A stretch of 64,000 nucleotides of DNA from Rhodococcus sp. P-2 (GTDB taxonomy: Bacteria > Actinomycetota > Actinomycetes > Mycobacteriales > Mycobacteriaceae), in contig NZ_CP066779.1 in assembly GCF_016598535.1 (NCBI RefSeq), forward strand, positions 4,586,053 through 4,650,052, written 5' to 3'. This document shows positions 57,718 through 64,000 of the stretch, in pieces. The notes under the pieces are model-generated. The model was not told the origin of the DNA. It saw nothing but the letters and a program-made list of their open reading frames with translations, and did not search any database. How positions within the stretch are numbered: position 1 is the stretch's first letter; each line of letters begins with the position of its first letter. The translations under genes were made by a program, and so were the position numbers.

Positions 57718-58820
57718 ACGCGGTCGTCATGAACAAACTCGGGCTACGCGGAAAACTGCTGCTCGCGCAGCTTGTCGTTCTGTTCGTCTCCTGCCTCGCC
57801 ATCGCCGCAGTCGCCATTGCCGTCGCTGCCCCGCTCTTTCACAACCACCTCATGATGGCCGGCATCGAAGACTCGAACGTCCGTACCCACACCGAAGAAG
57901 CTTTCGCTCAGACGATGACCATCGCTCTGTTGTGCGGGATTGCAGTCGCACTGGTGGGCGCCGGCATCGCCGCGGTCTACATCGTCCGACGCATCACCGC
58001 CCCGATCTCAACGCTGGCGGAGGCGGCTCAAAGCGTCGCCGACGGGAACTTCGACGTGACTATCGGCCGGTCCGGCGTAGATGCCGATTTCACGCGTCTC
58101 GAAACTACCTTTGCCGACATGGCGGCACGCCTTGATCATTCGGATCGGGTCCGCAAACGCCTGCTTGCCGATCTTGCCCACGAATTACGCACTCCGGTAT
58201 CGACTTTGGCTGCGTACGTGGACGGCATCGAGGATGGCGTCCTACCCACGGACTCCTCTTCGTGGTCGGTCATGCGCGATCAACTCGAAAGACTGCGTCG
58301 GCTCTCTTGTGATCTGGCGGACGTCTCCGCTGCCGACGAACACGCTCTCGAACTCGATCGCCGGGATGAGAATATCGACGACATCGTTTGCAGCGCAACG
58401 GCAGCAGCGGCGCCGCGTTTCGCCGATCGTGGAGTCGAATTGACTACCTCGCTACCTCCGCAACCGATCACGACCGAGGTCGATCGCCAACGAATCGACC
58501 AGATCCTCGCCAACCTGCTCGAAAACGCGTTGCGGCACACTCCGAGCGGAGGTTCGGTGACGGTGACACTCGCGCGGGAAGGTGACCACCTCTCGGTGTC
58601 CGTCACCGACACCGGTGACGGAATTCCCACAGACGAACTCGAATCAGTCTTCGACCGTTTCCATCGCGGTGATCGATCCGACGGTTCCGGTTTGGGGCTC
58701 ACGATTGCGCGTAGCCTCGCGCTTGCACACGGCGGCGATCTGGTGGCGCTCCGAAACGAACAACCTCCCGGCAGCACGCTGATCCTCACCTTGCCGACAG
58801 GTTTCAGGCTGCCGCTTTGA
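57714..58820 (+). CDS. Sensor histidine kinase of the copper module
   Basis: The 368-residue kinase begins with ATG 57714, which overlaps the regulator stop. Two membrane helices (~residues 12-36 and ~68-92) enclose a very short extracytoplasmic loop of about 30 residues containing His-Asn-His and a Met pair ('FHNHLMMAG'), which could bind metal. HAMP domain at ~93-145, HisKA ('LLADLAHELRTPVSTLAAYV', phospho-His in AHELRTP), HATPase N box 'ILANLLENALRHTPSGG', G1 'VTDTGDGIP', F/G2 'FDRFHRGDRSDGSGLGLTI'. The short loop suggests intramembrane or direct metal sensing. Confidence 0.92.
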   Translation: MNAVVMNKLGLRGKLLLAQLVVLFVSCLAIAAVAIAVAAPLFHNHLMMAGIEDSNVRTHTEEAFAQTMTIALLCGIAVALVGAGIAAVYIVRRITAPISTLAEAAQSVADGNFDVTIGRSGVDADFTRLETTFADMAARLDHSDRVRKRLLADLAHELRTPVSTLAAYVDGIEDGVLPTDSSSWSVMRDQLERLRRLSCDLADVSAADEHALELDRRDENIDDIVCSATAAAAPRFADRGVELTTSLPPQPITTEVDRQRIDQILANLLENALRHTPSGGSVTVTLAREGDHLSVSVTDTGDGIPTDELESVFDRFHRGDRSDGSGLGLTIARSLALAHGGDLVALRNEQPPGSTLILTLPTGFRLPL

Positions 58821-59094
58821 ACGGATCGTGCTCGGCGATCAACTTCTCGAGTCGAGCTTCGTCCACTCGAACCCTGACTGTCGACGCTTCCTGCTGATCA
58901 CGAATCACCTTGGCCAACGTGAACGTACTGGTGACCAGGAACAGCAAGGACATTCCGAGAAATCCGCGTTGCCACGCATCGATCGGAAGATACGCAATTC
59001 CGAGGAGGGTGCCGACAAAACTGACGGCAAAGGCTATTCCGGCCTGAAGATAGAAGGCTGCAGTGGTCTTCGAAGGTGTTGTCGGTGTGCTCAT
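58804..59094 (-). CDS. YiaA/YiaB-type two-helix membrane protein
   Basis: A 96-residue protein with two helices: 'FYLQAGIAFAVSFVGTLLGIAYLP' and 'WQRGFLGMSLLFLVTSTFTLAKVIRDQQEA' (part GFLGMSLLFLVTSTFTLAKV). The conserved 'AF.....A.F..s....l.giyylp...W..kg......f.v.s.ftl.K..RD' pattern is that of the YiaAB two-helix domain. ATG 59094 gives the normal start (MSTPTTPSKTTAAFYLQ). Its 3' end overlaps the sensor kinase gene by 17 bases on the opposite strand. Function unknown. Confidence 0.85.
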   Translation of the reverse strand: MSTPTTPSKTTAAFYLQAGIAFAVSFVGTLLGIAYLPIDAWQRGFLGMSLLFLVTSTFTLAKVIRDQQEASTVRVRVDEARLEKLIAEHDPFKAAA

Positions 59095-59188
59095 GCTTCG
59101 AAGTCTGCTCGCCCATCCCGGCACTCGGATGCGTAGTCCTACTCGAGAGTGCACGGTACTTCCCCGACAAAAAATCAGATGCCGTTAC

Positions 59189-59253
59189 CTATCCTGGTGG
59201 ATAGTCTCGGTCCGGTATCCGGAGTTGTTCCAGAACAGTTGTCGTTCGACAAC
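59189..59253. promoter_or_regulatory. Promoter region of the glycosyltransferase with two palindromes
   Basis: CTATCCTGGTGGATAG (59189-59204) and GTTGTCGTTCGACAAC (59238-59253) are dyads in the 180-base gap before the macrolide-type glycosyltransferase. The first overlaps the likely core promoter; the second is a 7-bp stem with a 2-base loop, 22 bases before the start codon, that could form in the mRNA leader. Confidence 0.45.
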
Positions 59254-59275
59254 AGTCAGACGGCAGGAGTGATCG

Positions 59276-60484
59276 ATGACCCGCAGACATATCGCCATGG
59301 TGAGCATTCCGGCACCTGGCCACGTCAATCCGAGCCTGGCGATCATCGCGCGTCTCGTCGCCGCCGGTCACCGCGTCACCTACGCCAACGACGAGTCGAT
59401 GCGTGAGGTCATCGAGGCGACCGGGGCCGAATTCGCACCGTACGTCTCCACATTGCCCAGCCTCGTTCCTTCCCCTGACGGCGCCGAACCGGAGAAGAGT
59501 TGGGACGGGGATCTGATCGATCAGTTGACGATTTTCCAGGACGACTACGAGTCGATGCTGCCGCAGCTTCGCCGAATCTACGACGACGACCGTCCCGACC
59601 TCTTCCTCTACGACATCGCGGGAGTTCCAGCGCGAATACTGGCTCAGCAGTGGAACGTTCCCATCATCCAGCTGTCGCCGACGTACGTTGCCTGGGACGG
59701 TTACGAAGCCGACGCCGCACCGATGTACGACGAGATTCGCTCCGACCCGAGAGGCGTCGACCTGCTCGATCGGGAGGCCCGGTTCTTCCGCAGCGAAGGC
59801 GTCGAGGTCGACCCGCGCGAGTTCACCGGACGCCCACCGCGTGCGATCGTTCTGATCGCAGAATCGATGCAGCCCAACGCCGATCGCGTGAACCGTGACG
59901 TGTACACGTTTGTCGGCCCAGCACTCGAACCGAGCAGTCAACCCTGGGTGAACCCGGATCCGGACCGCAAACTTCTGTTGATTTCGTTGGGTTCAGCCTT
60001 CACCGATCATCCGGATTTCTACCGCACCTGCGTCGAGGCTTTCGGCGAGCTGGACGGCTGGCACGTCGTCCTCCAGATCGGAAAGCAGGTGCAGATCTCA
60101 GATCTCGGACCAGTGCCCGACAACGTCGAAATACACCGATGGGTACCGCAGTTCGCGATTCTGCAGGAGGCCGACGCGTTCGTGACCCACGCGGGCATGG
60201 GCGGATCCAGCGAGGGGCTCGTGACCGGCACACCCATGATCGCGGTGCCGCAAGCCGTCGATCAGTTCGGCAACGCCGACTCGCTGGTCGACGCCGGTGT
60301 CGCAGTACGCGTCGACAGCGCTACCGTCACGGCAGCAGAGCTTCGTGAGGCGTTGGCTCGGGTGAGTTCGGACGAGTTCCGACGACGCAGTACAGAGTTG
60401 GCAAAAGAGCTCGCAGCGGCGGGCGGTGTGTCCCGTGCCGTCGAGTTGATCGAAGCCGTCCTACCCGGCAGCGGGCGGCGGTAG
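59276..60484 (+). CDS. MGT-type macrolide glycosyltransferase (GT1 family)
   Basis: 402 residues, GT-B fold. The N-terminus 'HIAMVSIPAPGHVNPSLAIIARL' contains the catalytic His of GT1 enzymes (PAPGHVNP). The donor-binding signature is 'VEIHRWVPQFAILQEADAFVTHAGMGGSSEGLVTGTPMIAVPQAVDQFGNA', readable as VPQFAIL, FVTHAGMGGSSEGL and PMIAVPQAVDQFGNA. This matches OleD/MgtA-like enzymes that glucosylate and inactivate macrolides, and related flavonoid glucosyltransferases. SD CAGGAG precedes ATG 59276. A MarR-like gene follows convergently and may regulate it. Confidence 0.9.
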   Translation: MTRRHIAMVSIPAPGHVNPSLAIIARLVAAGHRVTYANDESMREVIEATGAEFAPYVSTLPSLVPSPDGAEPEKSWDGDLIDQLTIFQDDYESMLPQLRRIYDDDRPDLFLYDIAGVPARILAQQWNVPIIQLSPTYVAWDGYEADAAPMYDEIRSDPRGVDLLDREARFFRSEGVEVDPREFTGRPPRAIVLIAESMQPNADRVNRDVYTFVGPALEPSSQPWVNPDPDRKLLLISLGSAFTDHPDFYRTCVEAFGELDGWHVVLQIGKQVQISDLGPVPDNVEIHRWVPQFAILQEADAFVTHAGMGGSSEGLVTGTPMIAVPQAVDQFGNADSLVDAGVAVRVDSATVTAAELREALARVSSDEFRRRSTELAKELAAAGGVSRAVELIEAVLPGSGRR

Positions 60485-60490
60485 TGGCGG

Positions 60491-60937
60491 TTACCAGTGC
60501 CAGGCGTCGCCACCTACGTTCTTGATGGTTCGCTGCAGAACCGTGATGGTGGTGACGAACTCTTCTTCGCTGATTCCCTGCATCCGCTCTTCCTGCAGCA
60601 TCTGCTGTACCCGCGCGGCGCGTTCGAACTGCTGGGAGCCCGCATCAGTGGGGAGAAGGACAGCCCCGTCTTCACGCGCCCACCCCAGATCGAGGGCAGA
60701 GTCGACGGCCGCGTCGACCACGTCAGTTGATTCGTTCGGACCGATCGTGCGGAGGAGGGCAGCTCGCTCCATCCCTTCAGGGTGCAGCGAAAGTTGGTGC
60801 AGGACCCACCATTGCGGCTGGGTGACGCCGACCGCTTCGAGCGCTCCCCTCGTGCGCGCACGAATCGCCTCACCGGCACGCGCGGTCCAGAATCCGATCG
60901 GCTGATTGGCCGGTGGCTGCATCGCTTGTTCGTTCAT
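60491..60937 (-). CDS. MarR-like winged-helix regulator
   Basis: 148 residues with a MarR-like fold: 'FWTARAGEAIRARTRGALEAVGVTQPQWWVLHQLSLHPEG' (parts LEAVGVTQPQWWVLHQL), the recognition-helix region 'GPNESTDVVDAAVDSALDLGWA' and a wing 'REDGAVLLPTDAG'. The recognition helix is acidic and atypical, so DNA binding may be weak or it may be a diverged member. It ends 6 bases from the glycosyltransferase stop (convergent). Regulation of that gene is possible. Confidence 0.75.
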   Translation of the reverse strand: MNEQAMQPPANQPIGFWTARAGEAIRARTRGALEAVGVTQPQWWVLHQLSLHPEGMERAALLRTIGPNESTDVVDAAVDSALDLGWAREDGAVLLPTDAGSQQFERAARVQQMLQEERMQGISEEEFVTTITVLQRTIKNVGGDAWHW

Positions 60938-60994
60938 GGATACGACGATAAAACCTCAACGGAAGTTCAGGTCAACCACCAGCGAGGTGAAGTT

Positions 60995-62401
60995 CTACAT
61001 ATGTTGTGTGATTGCTCGGCCGATGATGCGGGCAGCGTCGGGGAACTCACCCGGGTTCGGTCCGGCGTAGTTGAGCCGCAAGAACTTTCCGGTCGGTTCC
61101 GCCGGGAACCAATCGTCACCGGCCCCGACGATGACGCCGGCCGACCGGCAGTCCTGCACCACGCGTTCGAGATTCGTGGTGTCCGGGAGCCGCAGCCAGA
61201 GGTTGAGTCCGCCTTGCGGTACGGCGTCGAGGTGAGCGTCCGGCGCATGTTCGCGCAAACTCGACACGAGGAGATCGCGTCTGGCCTCGAGTTGGTGACG
61301 AAGCCTGCGCAAGTGCGTGCGCCAGGCCGGCTGGGTCACGACGTCGAGCGCTACCGCTTGCAGCATCCCACTGACATACATCGAATCTGCCTGTGTATCA
61401 GCAAGAATTCGCTCGTAGGCCGGGCCTCGGGCGATCAATCCCGCAACTCGCACCGACGGCGAGACGCTCTTGGTCAGTGCACGAAGGTAGACGACGTGTC
61501 CACTGTCGTCGCGAGCAGCGATGGGGCTGGGATCTGCGGTGATTCCGAAGTCGAGCGCCGAACTGTCCTCGATGAGGAACGCGCCGTGCCGACGGACGGT
61601 GTCGAGAACCTTGTCAGCCAACGACGGCGACCACAGCGCTCCCGTCGGACTCGCGAAGCTCGGTTGTGCATAGAACGCACGGGCACCGGTCTGTTCGAAT
61701 GCACGCGAAAGCTCTTCAGGATCAGGACCGTTGGCGCCGCTGGAGATCGGAATGACCGTGACTCCAGCCTGCGCGGCAGCCAGGATCGCACCCCAGTAGG
61801 TCGGCGATTCCATGAGCAACGGCCGCCCCTCCCCCACCAACGCACGGAAGGACGTCGCAAGCCCACCCTGACTGCCGGGAAGTACAACCACGTCGTTCGG
61901 CCCCGGCGGAGTGATCCCGACAGGAGTAGCGGAACCCAATTCGGAGGCAAACCAGGACTGCAGTTCCGGAAGCCCGGCAGCGAGGGGTCGATTGAACACG
62001 GCGTCGGTTCGCGTCGCCCTGGTGAAGGCTGCACGAACCAGACCTTCCGGCAACAGCTCTCGGGCCGGATAGCCGGAATGCAGCGCGATCACGTCGTTGG
62101 AGGTGGACTGCAGCGCAATAGGCAGTTGCAGCCGATAATTCGGCGATCCGAGCGCCGCTGTCTGCCACCCGTAATCGTTGGGTCGCACGACGCGCGCCGC
62201 GCGTACGAAGGTTCCCACTCCGGGACGAGCCTCTACGACTCCCTGAGATACCAGCGTTCGCAGCGCCTTCTGCACGGTGACCGGACTGGCACCGTGCAGG
62301 CTCACGAGCGACCGAGTGGACGGAAGCTTCGCGCCGGGAGGAGCCGTCGCGATCCATTCACGCAGGGCTGCGACAATCCTCGAACTGCTATCATTGGACA
62401 T
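60995..62401 (-). CDS. MocR/PdxR-family regulator (GntR HTH fused to aminotransferase domain)
   Basis: About 468 residues. The N-terminal GntR winged helix ('LPSTRSLVSLHGASPVTVQKALRTL', 'GVVEARPGVGTFV') is followed by a fold-type I aminotransferase domain with the PLP lysine in 'LRALTKSVSPSVRVAGLI' and 'PSFASPTG', 'IEDSSALDF'-type motifs. MocR proteins use PLP as cofactor or effector and control vitamin B6, amino-acid or other pathways. ATG 62401 gives the normal start (MSNDSSSRIVAAL); the frame to 62455 would need an ATT start and crosses operator-like repeats. Divergent from the aminotransferase gene. Confidence 0.9.
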   Translation of the reverse strand: MSNDSSSRIVAALREWIATAPPGAKLPSTRSLVSLHGASPVTVQKALRTLVSQGVVEARPGVGTFVRAARVVRPNDYGWQTAALGSPNYRLQLPIALQSTSNDVIALHSGYPARELLPEGLVRAAFTRATRTDAVFNRPLAAGLPELQSWFASELGSATPVGITPPGPNDVVVLPGSQGGLATSFRALVGEGRPLLMESPTYWGAILAAAQAGVTVIPISSGANGPDPEELSRAFEQTGARAFYAQPSFASPTGALWSPSLADKVLDTVRRHGAFLIEDSSALDFGITADPSPIAARDDSGHVVYLRALTKSVSPSVRVAGLIARGPAYERILADTQADSMYVSGMLQAVALDVVTQPAWRTHLRRLRHQLEARRDLLVSSLREHAPDAHLDAVPQGGLNLWLRLPDTTNLERVVQDCRSAGVIVGAGDDWFPAEPTGKFLRLNYAGPNPGEFPDAARIIGRAITQHM

Positions 62402-62412
62402 GTCGAAACATA

Positions 62413-62444
62413 GTAGCGCTACTCTCCCACCGACGCTAGCGCTA
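62413..62444. promoter_or_regulatory. Two TAGCGCTA palindromes between MocR and aminotransferase genes
   Basis: TAGCGCTA occurs at 62414-62421 (inside GTAGCGCTAC) and at 62437-62444, 23 bases apart start to start, roughly two helix turns. MocR regulators bind spaced direct repeats near their own promoter. The gap is the 140-base divergent promoter region. Confidence 0.55.
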
Positions 62445-62541
62445 TCGCGAATCAATGTCCGTTTCCAGAGCTGAACCCTGAGGCGCCCTTCTCATCTGAA
62501 ACACAACTCGCCCAACCGAACCGGAAGAGGTACGTAACCGC

Positions 62542-63762
62542 GTGAACACACCCATCGATCAGGCCCGCAAGCTCGAGAATGTCAGGTACGACATCAGAGG
62601 GCGAATTCTCGACAAGACCGAAGAACTCGAGGATCAGGGACACACGATCCTGCGACTCAACGTCGGCAATCCGGCCCCCTTCGGATTCGAAGCTCCGGAC
62701 GAAATCATGATGGCCATGATCCGCAATCTCCCTACCGCGCAGGGATATTGCGATTCTCGCGGACTGTATTCGGCGCGCACCGCGGTGGTGCAGTACTACC
62801 AGACGCGGGGTATCACCGATGTCACCGTCGACGAGATCTATCTCGGAAACGGCGTCTCCGAACTGATCACGCTGACGATGCAGGCGCTCTGCAATCCCGA
62901 GGACGAGATCCTGATTCCCGCTCCCGACTACCCCTTGTGGACGGCTTCGGTTTCACTTGCCGGCGGCACGCCGGTCCACTACCTCACCGATGAAAGCCAG
63001 GGCTGGGCACCGGACTTCGACGATCTGGAAGCTCGGATCTCTCCCCGTACCCGAGGGATTGTCGTCATCAATCCCAACAATCCGACGGGCGCCGTCTACT
63101 CGACGGAGGTGCTGCAACGCTTCGTGGACATCGCGCGCAAACACGATCTGATGCTCTTCGCCGACGAAATCTACGAAAAGATCGTCTACGACGGCCGATC
63201 CATGACAAACCTTGCGTCGATGACCGGGCGAGACGTCCTGTGTCTGACGTACTCGGGGCTGTCCAAGGCCTACCGCGTCTGCGGGTTCCGAGCAGGATGG
63301 CTGGCAATCACCGGACCACTAGAGCGGGCGTCGAGTTTCATCGAAGGCATCAAACTGCTGGCCAACATGCGAATGTGTGCCAACGTTCCGGCGCAGCACG
63401 CGATCCAGACCGCACTCGGCGGGCGCCAGTCCATCGAGGACCTGTTGCTTCCACAAGGCCGGCTGACAGCGCAGCGCGATCTCGCGCACAGCACGCTCAA
63501 CAGCATCGACGGAATCAGTTGCCAACAGGCCGACGGGGCGCTGTACCTGTTCCCCAAGCTCGACGTCGACAAGTTCGGCATCGTCGACGACGAGAGGTTC
63601 GTTCTCGATCTACTGGAGTCGGAGAAGATCCTGGTCAGCCACGGTCGCGCATTCAATTGGATCGAACCCGATCACTTCCGGTTGGTGACTCTCCCCAACA
63701 CCGACGATCTCTCGACCGCTCTCGAGCGACTCGGCAACTTCCTCAGTTCCTACAGCCAGTAA
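62542..63762 (+). CDS. Alanine-type aminotransferase (AlaA/AspC-like, fold type I)
   Basis: The 406-residue class I aminotransferase starts with GTG after SD GGAAGAGG. It has 'ILRLNVGNPAPFGFEAPDEIM', 'PTAQGYCDSRGLYSARTAVV', PLP-ring Asp/Tyr in 'LMLFADEIYEKIVYDG' and the Schiff-base Lys in 'CLTYSGLSKAYRVCGFRAGW' (SGLSKAYRV). Length and motifs match E. coli AlaA and mycobacterial Rv0337c, which make alanine from pyruvate and glutamate. It is divergent from the MocR regulator, which is the likely controller. A hairpin terminator follows. Confidence 0.92.
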   Translation: MNTPIDQARKLENVRYDIRGRILDKTEELEDQGHTILRLNVGNPAPFGFEAPDEIMMAMIRNLPTAQGYCDSRGLYSARTAVVQYYQTRGITDVTVDEIYLGNGVSELITLTMQALCNPEDEILIPAPDYPLWTASVSLAGGTPVHYLTDESQGWAPDFDDLEARISPRTRGIVVINPNNPTGAVYSTEVLQRFVDIARKHDLMLFADEIYEKIVYDGRSMTNLASMTGRDVLCLTYSGLSKAYRVCGFRAGWLAITGPLERASSFIEGIKLLANMRMCANVPAQHAIQTALGGRQSIEDLLLPQGRLTAQRDLAHSTLNSIDGISCQQADGALYLFPKLDVDKFGIVDDERFVLDLLESEKILVSHGRAFNWIEPDHFRLVTLPNTDDLSTALERLGNFLSSYSQ

Positions 63763-63786
63763 CCCTGGTTACCGGGCCCACGTACG

Positions 63787-63822
63787 ACTGAACGCCGACC
63801 GGATTTCCGGTCGGCGTTCAGT
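63787..63822. terminator. Bidirectional hairpin terminator
   Basis: Perfect 16-bp arms (ACTGAACGCCGACCGG at 63787-63802, complement at 63807-63822) with loop ATTT. It lies between the convergent aminotransferase (stop 63762) and purQ (stop 63842). Confidence 0.88.
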
Positions 63823-63841
63823 GGTGAAAATCAGCAGGCGA

Positions 63842-64000
63842 TCAGGCAGTGACGATCGCGTCGAGTGCCGAGTAGAACAAGCCCAATCCGTCGTCACTGG
63901 GACCGGTGAGAGCCTCGGTGGCGTGCTCGGGGTGCGGCATCAAACCGACGACGCGGCCGTTGGCCGAAGAGATGCCGGCGATGCGACGCTGCGAACCGTT
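63842..64000 (-). CDS. purQ: Phosphoribosylformylglycinamidine synthase subunit PurQ, C-terminal part
   Basis: The last 52 codons are in the window. The translation contains '[20 protein letters not shown]' followed directly by Glu-His-Ala, the GAT-domain end in which His and Glu of MPHPE complete the glutaminase catalytic triad. The tail is '[15 protein letters not shown]'. PurQ releases ammonia from glutamine for PurL in the fourth step of purine synthesis. The gene continues past the right edge. Confidence 0.9.
   Translation of the reverse strand, partial: NGSQRRIAGISSANGRVVGLMPHPEHATEALTGPSDDGLGLFYSALDAIVTA

Overview
The window reads as chromosomal DNA of a mycolic-acid actinobacterium, most likely Rhodococcus (erythropolis/qingshengii type). 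It is GC-rich with GC-rich third codon positions, uses many GTG starts, and carries an MmpL3-type mycolate exporter, GTP-dependent PEP carboxykinase and short divergent promoters. Two blocks follow the Mycobacterium tuberculosis gene order as I remember it: membrane protein / glycosyltransferase / methyltransferase (like Rv0226c-Rv0225-Rv0224c, with an Rv0223c-like aldehyde dehydrogenase nearby) at 1-8.5 kb, and pckG / two GTPase-like genes / trmB / NYN / mmpL3 (like Rv0211-Rv0206c) at 17-27 kb, with an AI-2E protein (Rv0205-like) at 33-34 kb. I saw no phage, IS element, CRISPR array, tRNA or rRNA gene. No stretch over 300 bases lacks a gene.

Layout. 0-8.5 kb: envelope glycosylation genes, a ROK kinase, then a three-gene operon (APH-like phosphotransferase, unknown beta-rich protein, aldehyde dehydrogenase) behind a KstR-like palindrome, which suggests steroid-responsive control. 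8.5-8.8 kb: an isolated 34-residue peptide gene between two hairpins. 8.8-12.6 kb: a cobalamin uptake operon btuC-btuD-btuF plus a chelatase-like/ferredoxin fusion, behind a clear cobalamin riboswitch. 12.6-17.3 kb: TetR regulator, hydrolase, CDF exporter, and cysK-cysE. 17.3-28.5 kb: the conserved pckG-GTPase-trmB-mmpL3 block and a large DUF2339 membrane protein. 28.6-30.4 kb: TetR/cupin/MaoC locus with paired operators. 30.4-37.6 kb: envelope-sensing genes (DUF1707 protein, MacS-like kinase and LuxR regulator), AI-2E protein, membrane adenylate cyclase, LPG-synthase-like membrane protein and an FCD regulator.

37.6-47.1 kb: leuA behind a Leu-Leu-Leu leader peptide and terminator (attenuation), YceI, a peptide transporter, a TauE/SafE exporter, and tandem penicillin-binding proteins, one of which has lost every catalytic motif. 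47.1-50.6 kb: a partial meta-cleavage set (HpaI aldolase, HpaH hydratase, flavin reductase-like and VOC proteins) with a MarR regulator. 50.6-60.9 kb: an ABC-F protein and a macrolide-type glycosyltransferase (both antibiotic-resistance-like), enclosing a copper module (CPH-type P1B ATPase, DUF305 lipoprotein, two-component system). 60.9-64 kb: a MocR regulator divergent from an alanine-type aminotransferase, then the 3' end of purQ.

Best candidates for undescribed biology: the 34-aa peptide gene with alternative hairpins, the catalytically dead PBP beside its active paralogue, the paired GTPase-like proteins lacking the P-loop lysine, the histidine-less chelatase/ferredoxin fusion inside the B12 operon, and the RHH-like protein preceded by a tandem octamer.
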